A stretch of 64,000 nt of DNA from NCBI GenBank assembly GCA_030430075.1, contig JAUIGN010000001.1:186001-250000 (forward strand). The letters run 5' to 3'. The DNA is from a bacterium. Lineage in GTDB: Bacteria; Planctomycetota; Planctomycetia; Pirellulales; Pirellulaceae. Positions 63,912 through 64,000 of this stretch are shown here, in pieces. A program made the translations under genes and the position numbers. How positions within the stretch are numbered: the first letter of the stretch is position 1; every line of letters starts with the position of its first letter. The notes beneath the pieces are model-generated. The model did no database searches and had not been told where the DNA came from. It saw nothing but the letters and a program-made list of their open reading frames with translations.

Positions 63912-64000
63912 TTGAAAATCTCCCTGTTGAACGGAACGCCGCTCATCTAATGGTTCCCTGTCCACGTTTTCTTAGGCGTGTGTTCCCGGTTCCCGGCGAC

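Overview
The window comes from a G+C-rich bacterial chromosome that is almost certainly a member of the Planctomycetota, probably Pirellulales-like. The evidence is the DUF1549/DUF1553 plus DUF1501 pair at the left edge, a metallophosphatase-like/cytochrome c554-like lipoprotein, a YfhO-type giant membrane protein, a DUF4416 protein, an EF-G paralogue, and a fused AroD-AroE enzyme. I saw no rRNA, tRNA, CRISPR array, integrase, transposase or phage gene. This is ordinary chromosome with a few odd loci.

Layout. 1-4 kb: the end of a DUF1549/DUF1553 gene, a DUF1501 gene and a small lipoprotein. 4-6.5 kb: ribonuclease R. 6.8-9.3 kb: a WcaJ-type sugar-phosphate transferase and a FemAB-like acyltransferase. 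9.5-11.9 kb: an NfnAB-like NAD(P)H/ferredoxin flavoprotein pair behind a good sigma-54-type promoter. 11.8-14.2 kb: a convergent RND/MMPL transporter. 14.4-16.2 kb: a DUF2007 protein and two universal stress proteins behind a second sigma-54-like site. 16.3-26 kb: surface polysaccharide genes (Wzz-like, WecA-like, O-antigen ligase) interleaved with a YhaM-like exonuclease, prolyl-tRNA synthetase and DUF4416. 26-29.3 kb: a DUF1573 protein and a multihaem lipoprotein.

29.4-34 kb (minus strand): a pyruvate:ferredoxin oxidoreductase split into two polypeptides, followed by two small genes (an unknown protein and an XRE-like HTH protein), with a Crp/FNR-architecture dyad upstream. 34.6-39.6 kb: a YfhO-like protein, DUF998, ankyrin and GNAT proteins. 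39.7-47.9 kb (minus): a type I secretion-like ABC-HlyD-TolC operon whose ATPase domain lacks several catalytic residues, then a Na+/dicarboxylate symporter fused to a periplasmic binding protein, then a TolB-like gene remnant. 48.6-54.3 kb: serine acetyltransferase, a CPA2 antiporter with CBS domains and an S9 peptidase. 54.7-58.5 kb: hisH, hisA and an EF-G-like GTPase. 58.7-64 kb: an OmpA lipoprotein, prepilin peptidase, aroK overlapping a fused aroDE, and a flavin reductase.

Functionally, the PFOR and the NfnAB-like pair would link low-potential ferredoxin to the NAD(P)H pools. The polysaccharide genes together make much of a Wzx/Wzy-type pathway, although no flippase is visible. The most striking non-coding signal is a dispersed repeat: three near-identical 49-bp copies at 37.3, 37.5 and (inverted) 48.3 kb. 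I found no clear new defence or mobile system. All assignments are from reading the sequence; no database search was run.
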